From the NCBI RefSeq assembly GCF_018729255.1, contig NZ_CP076061.1, forward strand, positions 1,674,001-1,738,000: DNA of 64,000 nucleotides. Reading direction: 5' to 3'. Shown here piece by piece: positions 56,132 to 64,000 of this stretch. The first letter of the stretch is position 1. The number at the start of each line of letters is the position of its first letter. The DNA is from Cupriavidus sp. EM10 (lineage in GTDB: Bacteria; Pseudomonadota; Gammaproteobacteria; Burkholderiales; Burkholderiaceae). The position numbers were made by a program, and so were the translations under genes. Below the pieces are notes generated by a model. It was not told the origin of the DNA, searched no databases, and worked only from the letters and a program-made list of their open reading frames with translations.

Positions 56132-56930
56132 GGGCGAACCCCTTCCAGATAGCCTGCCACCACCGAACGCACGTCGCGCGGCGTCACGCCCAGCGCCCGC
56201 AGCGCGGCCGTGCTGCATTCCGCTGCCCGCTGGACAGGGGAGCGCCGTGCCAGGCCAATGTCCCAACCGGCCGTGTTGAAGACCTCGGCCAGGTCGCCGT
56301 TCGACACGTTCTCGCCGCTGGCGACGTTGAAGATGCCGCCGGCCTTGCGCGTGGAGATGGCGACCAGCGCATCGACCACGTCATCGAGATGGATGTAGTC
56401 GCGCACGAAGCCGGAGTCGCTGTCGAGCCTGAACGCCCGCTCGGTGGCGGCGCGCATCAGCCATTCGGACAGAAAGCCCGGCGATTCGGGCGCCCAGTCG
56501 AACACGCACGACAGGCGCGCCACGGCGGTGCGCCCGGCTGCCACGGTCAGGCACAGGTTCTCGCCAAGCCCCTTCGAGAAGTCGTACAGTGCACGCGGGT
56601 TGGCGGGCTGCAGCGTCAGGGCCGCGGCTTCGTCGCCCACGGGCAACTGCGACGTGTCGTAGAGCCGGGTCGACGACAGATAGACCAGGTGATCGTAGTG
56701 GTTGGCGCGCAGCACGTCGGCCAGCAGCGTGACGTGCGCGGTCACCGTGTCGTACGGCCGCGCGGCGTAGTCGGCGGTGAGCCCGGCGCAGTAGTAGACG
56801 TGTCCCAGGTCGCGGGTCAGCAGCGCGCGGTCGCCGCGCGCCGGCACCCAGACTTCATGGCCGGCACGCCGCAGCGTGTCGGCCAGGCGACGGCCGACGA
56901 AGCCGGCCCCCCGATTACCGTACAGCGCAT
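56122..56930 (-). CDS. NAD-dependent sugar epimerase/reductase (SDR), frameshifted as sequenced
   Basis: Extended SDR of about 270 aa. The true start is MRCTVIGGAGFVGRRLAD at ATG 56930 (GAGG upstream). One base is missing in the CCCCCC run at 56907-56912 (plus strand), which breaks the GGAGFVG NAD-binding motif. Beyond it are VYLSSTRLYD, the catalytic YDFSKGLGE (YxxxK), DYIHLDDVVDALV and IFNVASGENVSNGDLAE. In this operon it is the best candidate for the C4 ketoreductase that finishes a CDP-6-deoxyhexose (inference). It follows the FkbM gene by eight bases. Confidence 0.85.
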
Positions 56931-56938
56931 TGCGATCC

Positions 56939-58009
56939 TCAGTTGGCCGGGTGGTGCAGTGCCGGGTCACGGTGCCACAGCAGCTTGGGGCTGACGCCCG
57001 GCACCACGGCGAAGCCCTGGCCCTGCAGCAGCGCCGGATCCTTCACGGCCACCATGTTGAAGCCGTGCGCCGGGCCTTCCAGGTACACGTTGTCCACCGG
57101 CACAAGTTCCACCGGGCGGCCCTGCATGTCGACGTTCGAATTGAAGTCGCGCACGGCGTAGACGTGATAGCCGTAGCCCTTCAGCAACTGGATGATCTCG
57201 GCGTTTTCCAGGCCGCGGCTCCAGTCCACGTAGTGGCGGTGCACTTCGAACACCAGGTTCGGCGCCTCGCCCGCCGGACGCGCCAGCTGCTTCGCGGCGC
57301 CCTTGAACACGTTCAGCTCGGCGCCCTCGATGTCCAGCATGATCAGGCCCAGCTTGTCCAGGTTCTGCTGGGCGCAGTAGTCGTCGATCGTCACCGTGTT
57401 GAAGCTGTCGTCGCCGGCGGGGCCGGTGCTGTGCACGGCATGGGCGAACGAATCGTGGCCTTCCAGGCGCAGTTGCGTGGTGCTGTCCGACCACAGGCCC
57501 AGGCGCCAGCTGCGGATGTTTTCCACCTTGTTCAGCTCGGCGTTGTTGCGCAGCATGCCCAGCTGGTCGGCGTTGGGCTCGAACGCGTGGCAGGTGCCGC
57601 CGGCGCGGGCCAGCTGGCGGGCCATCAGGATCACCTGGTCGCCGAAATAGGCGCCGCCCACCACGGCATGGCCGCCGCGCTCGCACAGCTTGACCAGCAG
57701 CTTGGTGGTCTGCGGTTCCCAGACGTGGTCCGGCGCGGCCGGCGTGCTCATCAGGAAGTCGCGGGCGATCTTGGTACGGTACAGGAATTCGAACACCGTG
57801 CCGTCGGCCAGCGTCTTGCGCAGGCGCGAGGTGTCGTTGTACATGGCATCGACGATCGGGCCGGTGATGTCGTCGCGCACGCTGCCTTCATAGGCGTCCA
57901 GGTCCTGCTCGATGCTCTTGCACAGGGCAATGACCTTGTCGCGGGCGGCGGCGCTGCCGCCCACCGTGCGCAACGCGTCGGAAAGCTTCTGCAAATGTTC
58001 GGTCGTCAT
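56939..58009 (-). CDS. FkbM-family methyltransferase
   Basis: A 356-aa SAM-dependent methyltransferase. A helical N-terminal region (about 1-100) is followed by a Rossmann core (GGHAVVGGAYFGDQVILMAR; TCHAFEPNADQLGML). The FkbM signature is DNLKLIMLDIEGAE-like (LGLIMLDIEGAELNVFKGA). These enzymes usually O-methylate hydroxyls on sugars or polyketides. It lies inside the glycan operon, 20 bases after the epimerase-like gene, so a sugar O-methylation is likely. Confidence 0.88.
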   Translation of the reverse strand: MTTEHLQKLSDALRTVGGSAAARDKVIALCKSIEQDLDAYEGSVRDDITGPIVDAMYNDTSRLRKTLADGTVFEFLYRTKIARDFLMSTPAAPDHVWEPQTTKLLVKLCERGGHAVVGGAYFGDQVILMARQLARAGGTCHAFEPNADQLGMLRNNAELNKVENIRSWRLGLWSDSTTQLRLEGHDSFAHAVHSTGPAGDDSFNTVTIDDYCAQQNLDKLGLIMLDIEGAELNVFKGAAKQLARPAGEAPNLVFEVHRHYVDWSRGLENAEIIQLLKGYGYHVYAVRDFNSNVDMQGRPVELVPVDNVYLEGPAHGFNMVAVKDPALLQGQGFAVVPGVSPKLLWHRDPALHHPAN

Positions 58010-58029
58010 GGGTGGCTCCGCTTGGGTAG

Positions 58030-58596
58030 TCAGTTTTCAGGGTGAAGTTGGGGTTGCGCGGCCAGTTCGGCCAGCGTGGGCAAGGCCAGGTCCTTGGCGG
58101 AGATCAGGCGATCCGCGCAGTCGGGCCAGTCGATGCCGATGGCGGGATCGTCCCAGCGCACACCGGCACTGCTGCCGGGCGCGAACGGCACCGTCATCTG
58201 GTAAAACACCTCGGACAGCGGCGTCAGGGTCTGGAAGCCATGCGCCACGCCTTTAGGAATGAAAATCGCCCGCTGCGCGTCGGCATCGAGCACCACGGCC
58301 TGCCATTGCAGGTACGTGGGCGATGCGGGGCGCAGGTCCAGGATCACGTCATGGACCGCGCCGGTTGTCACACGCACGAGCTTGTCCTCGGCATGCGCGC
58401 CGCGCTGGAAATGCATGCCGCGCAGGATGCCCGCGCGCGTGTTGCGCGACACGCTCTGCTGCACGAAGCGCGCGTCGATGCCGTGCGCCGCGAAGGCCTC
58501 CACGCAGACCGTGCGCGCAAAGAAGCCGCGCTCGTCGGCCAGCGCTTCGGGGTCGACGATCCAGGCTCCGGCGATGCGGGCAGGCGTGAAGATCAC
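58030..58596 (-). CDS. dTDP/CDP-sugar 3,5-epimerase-like cupin (RmlC family)
   Basis: A 188-aa RmlC-like cupin. ADERGFFARTVCVEAFAAHG, FVQQSVSRNTRAGILRGMHF with the catalytic-type His, VRVTTGAVHDVILDLR, IFIPKGVAHGFQTL and the C-terminal VRWDDPAIGIDWP match the family. The start is the GTG at 58596, which overlaps the C-methyltransferase stop by four bases (GTGA), so translation is coupled. Neighbours use CDP-glucose, so the substrate is likely a CDP-4-keto-6-deoxyhexose, probably C-methylated, rather than the dTDP sugar of rhamnose synthesis; no rmlA/B/D is present here. Confidence 0.9.
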   Translation of the reverse strand: MIFTPARIAGAWIVDPEALADERGFFARTVCVEAFAAHGIDARFVQQSVSRNTRAGILRGMHFQRGAHAEDKLVRVTTGAVHDVILDLRPASPTYLQWQAVVLDADAQRAIFIPKGVAHGFQTLTPLSEVFYQMTVPFAPGSSAGVRWDDPAIGIDWPDCADRLISAKDLALPTLAELAAQPQLHPEN

Positions 58597-59846
58597 GGCA
58601 GCACCACGGTCTCGGGAATGGCCACCACGAAGCGGCCGCCCCAGGCGCGGATGCCGGCCATCTGCTCCATCACCTCGTCCTTGATGTTCCAGGGCAGGAT
58701 CAGCAGGTAGTCGGGCTTGCGGCTGTCGATGACTTCCGGCGCATGCACGGGAATGCGCGAACCGGGCAGCAGCTTGTCCTGCTTGGCCGGATTGCGGTCC
58801 ACCACGTACTCCACCAGGTCGGCATCGATGCCGCAGTAGTTCAGCAGCGTATTGCCCTTGGCGGCAGCGCCGTAGGCGGCCACGCGCTTGCCCTGGCGGC
58901 GGGCGTCGATCAGGAATGCCAGCAGGTCGATGCGCGCCCGGCGCACGCCTTCGGCAAACGCCGTGTAGCGGGCCGTGGCGTTCAGGCCGCCACGCGTTTC
59001 CTCGTCCAGGCAGGCCGGCACGGCCGCCGTGGTGGCGTGCCTGGCGTTCTGGTGGCACGCGAACAGCCGCAGGCTGCCGCCATGCGTGGGCAGGTGCTCG
59101 ATGTCGAACACGCGCAGGCCGGCGCGGGCCAGGATCGGCACCAGGGCCGTCAGCGACAGGTACGAATAATGCTCGTGGTACAGCGTGTCGAACTGGTTCT
59201 GCTCCAGCAGGCGCAGCAGGTGCGGGAATTCCAGCGTCACCACGCCTTCGGCCTTGAGCACCAGCGGCATGCCGCCCACGAAGTCGTTGATGTCCGGCAC
59301 GTGGGCCAGCACGTTGTTGCCCAGCAGCAGGTCCACCTGCCAGCCTTCCACGCTCAGCGCGCGGGCGGTACGTTCGCCGAAGAACAGCTCGCGGCTGTCG
59401 ATGCCCTTGGCGCGTGCGGCCGCGCCGGTATTGGCCGACGGCTCGATGCCCAGGCACGGCACGCCGTTCTGGTGGAAGTACTGCAGCAGGTAGCCGTCGT
59501 TGCTGGCGATCTCCATCACGCGGCTTTGCTTGCCCAGCCCGAAGCGGGCGGTCATCGCCCCGACGTAGCGGCGCGCATGGTCCAGCCACGATGTGGAGAA
59601 CGACGAGAAGTACACGTAGTCGTCGTGGAAATGGGTCTCGGCCGGCGTGGCATCGCGCAGCTGCACCAGCCAGCAGTGGTCGCAGACCATGGCGTGCAGC
59701 GGATAGAACATCTCGCCTTGCGCGATGTTTTCTGGCCTGATGAAGGCATTGGAGACCGGCGACAGGCCGAGGTCCACCATGCTGTGCGTCAGCGGCGCGC
59801 CGCAGGCGCGGCAGTTCGCGGGGTGAGCGTTGTGTTGAGCGGTCAT
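58593..59846 (-). CDS. Sugar C-methyltransferase (NovU/TylC3 type)
   Basis: A 417-aa three-domain enzyme. The N-terminal zinc-binding domain has CRACGAPL and VCDHCWLVQL. The central SAM domain has VMEIASNDGYLLQYF and LLGNNVLAHVPDINDF. The C-terminal C-methyltransferase domain has HGGSLRLF and RVAAYGAAAKGNTLLNYCG. Such enzymes add a methyl to carbon 3 (or 5) of a 4-keto-6-deoxy nucleotide sugar. Directly after rfbG (four-base overlap), so the likely substrate is CDP-4-keto-6-deoxyglucose or its epimer. This makes a branched-chain deoxysugar the probable product. Confidence 0.9.
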   Translation of the reverse strand: MTAQHNAHPANCRACGAPLTHSMVDLGLSPVSNAFIRPENIAQGEMFYPLHAMVCDHCWLVQLRDATPAETHFHDDYVYFSSFSTSWLDHARRYVGAMTARFGLGKQSRVMEIASNDGYLLQYFHQNGVPCLGIEPSANTGAAARAKGIDSRELFFGERTARALSVEGWQVDLLLGNNVLAHVPDINDFVGGMPLVLKAEGVVTLEFPHLLRLLEQNQFDTLYHEHYSYLSLTALVPILARAGLRVFDIEHLPTHGGSLRLFACHQNARHATTAAVPACLDEETRGGLNATARYTAFAEGVRRARIDLLAFLIDARRQGKRVAAYGAAAKGNTLLNYCGIDADLVEYVVDRNPAKQDKLLPGSRIPVHAPEVIDSRKPDYLLILPWNIKDEVMEQMAGIRAWGGRFVVAIPETVVLP

Positions 59847-60934
59847 GCGCAGAATTGCCCGATTTGTCGTTCAGTGATGGCGCGCGCCTGGGCAGGGTCC
59901 ATCTGGACGGTGCGATACCAGCTGGCCGTGGCGGCCAGCGCCTCTTCCAGCGTCCAGCGTGGCGTCCAGCCCAGTTCCGTGCGGGCGCGTGCGGCGTCGA
60001 GATACAGGTTGCGCGCCTCGTGCGGCGCAGCGCCCGGAGGCGGGCAGTGTTTCCAGTCGAGTTCCGGCCAGTGCGACTGCAGGCCGGCCAGTACCGTGGC
60101 CACCGGCAGGTTGTCGCGCGGCTCCGGCCCGAAGTTGAAGGCATCGGCCAGCGCGGCATCGCCATCGAGCAGCCGGCTGCCCAGGCGCAGGTAGCCGTGC
60201 AGGGCCTCCAGCACGTGCTGCCATGGGCGCGTGGCCTGCGGGCTGCGGATTTCCAGCGTGCGTCCGGCAGCGGCGGCACGTGCGGCGTCGGGGATCAGGC
60301 GGTCTTCGGACCAGTCGCCGCCGCCGATGACGTTGCCGGCGCGCGCGGTGGCCAGCAGCACGCCGCGCTCGGCCAGGAACGACTTGCGATAGCTGGCGGC
60401 CACCAGTTCGGTGCCGGCCTTGCTGGCGCTATAGGGGTCATGGCCGCCCAGCGGATCGGTTTCGCGATAGCCCCAGAGCCATTCCTTGTTGTCGTAGCAC
60501 TTGTCGGTCGTGACCACGATTACTGCGCGCACCGACGGGCATGCGCGAACCGCGTCCAGCACGTTGACGGTGCCCATGACGTTGGTCGACCAGGTCTGTG
60601 CGGGGTCGCGATAGCTGGCCCGCACCAGCGGCTGGGCCGCCAGGTGCAGCACGATTTCGGGCTGGGCGTCCTGCATGGCCTGCGCAAGCGTGGCCGCGTC
60701 GCGGATATCGGCGACGGTATGGCGCACCAGCGCGGCGCGCACGTCGGCGGCATCGAACAGGCTCGGTTCGGTATTGGGCGCCAGCGCGTAGCCGCTGACC
60801 TGCGCGTCGAAACGCGCCAGCAGCAGCGCCAGCCAGGCGCCCTTGAAGCCGGTGTGGCCCGTGACGAAGACGCGCCGGCCGCGATAGGCGGCGAACACGC
60901 TGGCCGGGGTGCCGGTCGTTACCAGATCTTCCAC
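59843..60934 (-). CDS. rfbG: CDP-glucose 4,6-dehydratase
   Basis: A 363-aa SDR. NAD motif [51 protein letters not shown], and catalytic YSASKAGTE after GGHDP, all diagnostic of RfbG. It converts CDP-glucose to CDP-4-keto-6-deoxyglucose. The GTG at 60934 ([14 protein letters not shown]) lies within the end of rfbF (16-base overlap) with AAGG upstream. The product is passed to C-methylation here; no rfbH (3-deoxygenation) gene occurs in this window. Confidence 0.94.
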   Translation of the reverse strand: MEDLVTTGTPASVFAAYRGRRVFVTGHTGFKGAWLALLLARFDAQVSGYALAPNTEPSLFDAADVRAALVRHTVADIRDAATLAQAMQDAQPEIVLHLAAQPLVRASYRDPAQTWSTNVMGTVNVLDAVRACPSVRAVIVVTTDKCYDNKEWLWGYRETDPLGGHDPYSASKAGTELVAASYRKSFLAERGVLLATARAGNVIGGGDWSEDRLIPDAARAAAAGRTLEIRSPQATRPWQHVLEALHGYLRLGSRLLDGDAALADAFNFGPEPRDNLPVATVLAGLQSHWPELDWKHCPPPGAAPHEARNLYLDAARARTELGWTPRWTLEEALAATASWYRTVQMDPAQARAITERQIGQFCA

Positions 60935-61692
60935 GGTGCCTTGCCCGATTGCCACAGGTCTTCCAGCAGGTTCTTCTCGCGCAGCGTGTCCATCGGCTGC
61001 CAGAAGCCGGTGTGTTCGAAGGCGGCCATCTGGCCAGTGCGGGCCAGTTCGCGCATCGGGGCTTCTTCCCACGACATGCCGTCGTCCTCGACCAGGTCGA
61101 TCACTTCGGGCTGCAGCACGAAGAAGCCGCCGTTGATCCACGCGCCGTCGCCGCGCGGCTTCTCGGTGAAGCCGCTGACCAGTTCGCTGTCGCTGCGTTC
61201 CAGCGCGCCGTAGCGGCCCGGCGGCTGCACGGCGGCAACGGTGGCGCGGCGGCCGTGCGAGCGGTGGAAGGCGATCTCGCGGCTGATGTCGATGTCGGAG
61301 ACGCCGTCGCCATAGGTAAAGCAGAACGGCTCGCCGGGCGTCAGGTATTCGCGCACGCGGCGCAGGCGGCCGCCGGTCATCGAATCCTCTCCGGTGTCCA
61401 CCAGCGTCACGCTCCACGGCTCGGCCTTGCGATGGTGCACGGCCATGCGGTTCTCGCGCATGTCGAACGTCACGTCGGACATGTGCAGGAAGTAGTTGGC
61501 GAAGTATTCCTTGATGACGTAGCCCTTGTAGCCCAGGCAGATCACGAACTCGTTCACGCCATGCGCCGAGTACATCTTCATGATGTGCCACAGGATCGGC
61601 TTGCCGCCGATCTCGATCATGGGCTTGGGCCGCAGGTGCGATTCCTCGGAGATGCGGGTGCCAAGGCCACCGGCCAGGATGACGGCTTTCAT
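60919..61692 (-). CDS. rfbF: Glucose-1-phosphate cytidylyltransferase
   Basis: A 257-aa nucleotidyltransferase. [18 protein letters not shown] at the N-terminus, [34 protein letters not shown] and [19 protein letters not shown] are RfbF landmarks. It makes CDP-glucose from CTP and glucose-1-phosphate. ATG 61692 overlaps the glycosyltransferase stop by four bases. Confidence 0.95.
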   Translation of the reverse strand: MKAVILAGGLGTRISEESHLRPKPMIEIGGKPILWHIMKMYSAHGVNEFVICLGYKGYVIKEYFANYFLHMSDVTFDMRENRMAVHHRKAEPWSVTLVDTGEDSMTGGRLRRVREYLTPGEPFCFTYGDGVSDIDISREIAFHRSHGRRATVAAVQPPGRYGALERSDSELVSGFTEKPRGDGAWINGGFFVLQPEVIDLVEDDGMSWEEAPMRELARTGQMAAFEHTGFWQPMDTLREKNLLEDLWQSGKAPWKIW

Positions 61693-63941
61693 GCGGTTAC
61701 CTCTGCTTCCTCGGTGACGGGTTCGGCGACGGGCAGATCCAGCGAAATGCCGAGCACTTCGAAGGCGTTGGGCGGCGCCGAGACTTCCAGCGCGGCCAGC
61801 GTCAGGCCGAACTGTTCCTGCAGCAACGCAGACAGGGCGGACTTGTCGAGCTGCTGCTCGTCGAGCCACGCGGCCAGCTTGCGGTACAGCGGCAGCGCGT
61901 AGGGGCGCATGCCGATGGCTTCCACCAGCAGTTCGATCGCCGTGTCCGGCGCGCCGTTGTGGTACTTGTACTCGGCCAGGCCATAGGCCACGGCCCAGTG
62001 GCGATACCAGGTGGACGTCAGGTTTTCCAGCACGTTGTGCACGGCCTGCCATTCGCCCAGGTGGATGTGGGCGGCCACCGACATCAGCAGCGTCTCGGCC
62101 GGATACCACTGGCCATTGAAGTAGATGCCCGACTGGCGCGGCTCGGTGCGAGCCGGCACCGGCTTGGTCTCGCGGCAGATCTCGGCCAGCTGGTCCTCGA
62201 ACCATGCGGCGAAGCGCGGGGCGTCGAACATTTCGCTGCTCTCGGCGCGCGGGCGGATCGACTGGCGGATGTTGTCGAGCTGCTGCACGTCGGCAGCCAG
62301 CGCGCAGGCCACTTCCACGTAGCGTTCCTCGGTGTCGCAGATCAGTTCGTCCAGGCCGGCGGCGTGCAGGAATGGCGCGGACACGCGCTGGTGGAACGTG
62401 CCCCCGGCGAAGCTCACCACGGGCACGCCCATCCAGATGGCATCGCAGGTCGTGGTGCCGCCCGTGACCGGTGCGGTGTCGAGTGCGATGTCTATCCGGT
62501 GGTAGGTCACGTACTGGTTGTTGCCGTCGCGGTTGATCAGCTCCACGCGCGAGGTGTCGATGCCGTAGGCCGCCATGCGTTCGTACAACATCTCGCGGAC
62601 GCCGTCCTTGTCGCAGCCGGCTGCCTCCACCAGCATCCGGGAGTTCGGGCAGCGCGCCAGCACGGCGCTCCACAGCCGCATGGTCTTGGGGCCGAGCTTG
62701 GCGATGGTGTTGCACGAGCCGAAGGTGATATAGCCGTTGGCGAGCGCCGGCGTCGGCTGCACGCGGTAGCGGCCGTCGTAGATCTTCAGCGGGTTGGTGA
62801 CGATCGGGTGGAATGCACTGAACACCGGCGCACGCAGCAGCTTTTCGGTGTAGTTGTGGTCGAAGCCTTCGGGGTCGGCCGTCCAGTCTGTCACCCGGTA
62901 CTCGATCTGCGCCATGCCCGTGGTGCCGGGGTAGCCGAGCCAGGTCAGCTGCTTCGGCGCCAGACGCTGCACCATGTAGGTCAGCGGCGACGCGCCGGTG
63001 TAGCCGCCAAGGTCGATCATCACGTCGCACCGCTGGGCGCGCACCGCCTTGACGACTTCGGCCTCGGACATCTTGAAGAGGCTGTGGAAGCCTTCGGCGT
63101 AGACGCGGATCTTCTTCGTGATGTTGTCGTTGACGTTCGACAGCGAGAACAGATGCACCTCGAAGCGGGTACGGTCCAGGTTGGCGATCAGCGGGATCAG
63201 GAAGTATGCGCAGGCGTGGCGGCGCAGGTCGTTCGACAGGATGCCGATCCGGATGCGCTGGCCTTCGCTGGCCTGCATTTCCGGGCCGTCGATTTTCGTG
63301 CGAGCCAGTGTCTGCGCCCAGTCCGTGGCCTCCCGGCGCAATTCCTCGGCGCCGATGGTTTCGTCATAGAGCAGCGAGAACAGCAGGTTGGACCGGTTCA
63401 CGCGCTGCGTGGGATCGAGGGCGCAGGCATGGCGAAAGACCGGGATCGCTTCGATCGTGCTGCCCGATTCGCGCAATGCCGCCGCGTAGTTGCCAACCGC
63501 GACCGGGTCGTTGGGCAGCAGCGCCGCGGCCTTTTCGCCCGCCAGACGCGCTTCGAAATAGTCGCCGTTGTAGAAGCTGGCCGTGCCCAGCGTCTGCCAG
63601 AGATGGCCCGACGCGGGCTGCAGTTCAAGACTGCGCTTGAGCAGTGGGATGCCCTTGTCGTAGTTCTCCAACTGGACTTCGAGCGCGCCGCACAAGCCCA
63701 GGAAGCCCGAGTGGTTCGGAAAGCGGCGCACCCCCGCCTCGGCCAGGCGCAGTGCCTCTTCGTTGTGGTTCAGGCCCGAAAGCGCCAGCGATTCGAGGTA
63801 ATAGCCATCGGGCATCGTCCCGGAAATGCGCTTGGCGGCCCGCGCGTGCTTCAGGGCTTCCGCATACTTGTTGGCGTTGTAGGCATTCCAGGCGTGCTGG
63901 ATCATCCGCTGCGCGGGACCCATCGAAACGTTCTTGTTCAT
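61689..63941 (-). CDS. TPR-containing SPINDLY/OGT-family glycosyltransferase
   Basis: A 750-aa protein. N-terminal TPR repeats (about 15-190; [44 protein letters not shown]) are followed by the two-lobed OGT-type GT41 catalytic region ([87 protein letters not shown]). A C-terminal helical extension of about 170 aa is additional. Bacterial proteins of this type O-glycosylate Ser/Thr of proteins such as flagellin or adhesins. First gene of the operon. Its neighbours make an activated deoxysugar and fliE lies just beyond the operon, so flagellin is a strong candidate acceptor (inference). Confidence 0.9.
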   Translation of the reverse strand: MNKNVSMGPAQRMIQHAWNAYNANKYAEALKHARAAKRISGTMPDGYYLESLALSGLNHNEEALRLAEAGVRRFPNHSGFLGLCGALEVQLENYDKGIPLLKRSLELQPASGHLWQTLGTASFYNGDYFEARLAGEKAAALLPNDPVAVGNYAAALRESGSTIEAIPVFRHACALDPTQRVNRSNLLFSLLYDETIGAEELRREATDWAQTLARTKIDGPEMQASEGQRIRIGILSNDLRRHACAYFLIPLIANLDRTRFEVHLFSLSNVNDNITKKIRVYAEGFHSLFKMSEAEVVKAVRAQRCDVMIDLGGYTGASPLTYMVQRLAPKQLTWLGYPGTTGMAQIEYRVTDWTADPEGFDHNYTEKLLRAPVFSAFHPIVTNPLKIYDGRYRVQPTPALANGYITFGSCNTIAKLGPKTMRLWSAVLARCPNSRMLVEAAGCDKDGVREMLYERMAAYGIDTSRVELINRDGNNQYVTYHRIDIALDTAPVTGGTTTCDAIWMGVPVVSFAGGTFHQRVSAPFLHAAGLDELICDTEERYVEVACALAADVQQLDNIRQSIRPRAESSEMFDAPRFAAWFEDQLAEICRETKPVPARTEPRQSGIYFNGQWYPAETLLMSVAAHIHLGEWQAVHNVLENLTSTWYRHWAVAYGLAEYKYHNGAPDTAIELLVEAIGMRPYALPLYRKLAAWLDEQQLDKSALSALLQEQFGLTLAALEVSAPPNAFEVLGISLDLPVAEPVTEEAEVTA

Positions 63942-64000
63942 GGCGTTGTGTGCGAAGGCGCGGTGTCGACCCGTGCGAAACGGACGGGCTGATCGGTGCC

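Noticed and set aside
63942..64000. Possible gene start or end at the right edge
   Set aside because: Fifty-nine bases with no motif, too short to support a call.

Overview
The window looks like a chromosome segment of a high-GC betaproteobacterium of the Burkholderiaceae, most likely Cupriavidus or a close relative of Ralstonia. The evidence is the polar flagellar gene sets, two Bug-type (TctC) solute receptors beside LysR/GntR regulators, an OXA-type beta-lactamase, aconitase B, a bacteriophytochrome and the general codon use. This is inferred from gene content; no database search was possible.

Layout. 1-2.9 kb: an edge-truncated heme-oxygenase-like protein, an MFS transporter and a LysR regulator. 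3.1-8.4 kb: a red-light sensing cluster (bacteriophytochrome and CheY-like regulator, convergent with a PAS kinase and a heme oxygenase). 8.6-15.1 kb: a zinc-ribbon protein, an NTF2-like exported protein, a deleted nnrS with an NsrR-like site, a chemoreceptor, a 556-aa unknown and a class D beta-lactamase. 15.1-19.7 kb: fliLMNOPQR on the minus strand. 20.1-22.8 kb: acnB. 22.9-24.6 kb: an AT-richer patch with a DKNYY protein and a DUF2845 protein. 24.7-31.8 kb: a Crp/Fnr regulator divergent from a Fur-boxed TonB receptor/ABC importer operon that ends in two unknown proteins. 31.8-38 kb: a repeat protein, a LysR/Bug pair, an EAL phosphodiesterase and an intradiol dioxygenase-like protein. 38-43.7 kb: a sugar-acid cluster (hydroxyacid dehydrogenase, Bug receptor, RraA-like aldolase, IlvD/Edd dehydratase) under a divergent GntR. 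43.9-47.5 kb: an XRE protein, a DASS transporter, AlkB and an alpha/beta hydrolase. 47.7-55.4 kb: fliKJIHGF (minus) and fliE (plus). 55.5-63.9 kb: an eight-gene, almost fully overlapping minus-strand operon with a SPINDLY/OGT-type glycosyltransferase, CDP-glucose synthesis and 4,6-dehydration, C-methylation, epimerisation, reduction and acetylation. Its content and position suggest a glycan for flagellin or another surface target.

Two things cut across the window. First, about a dozen genes, including fliF, are each broken by a single missing base, nearly always in or beside a short homopolymer. Every shift has the same sign, so draft-assembly error is more likely than decay. Second, a roughly 125-bp inverted-repeat element with GCTCCCCTCTCCC ends occurs three times in intergenic gaps (two tandem near 40.1 kb, one near 47.6 kb).
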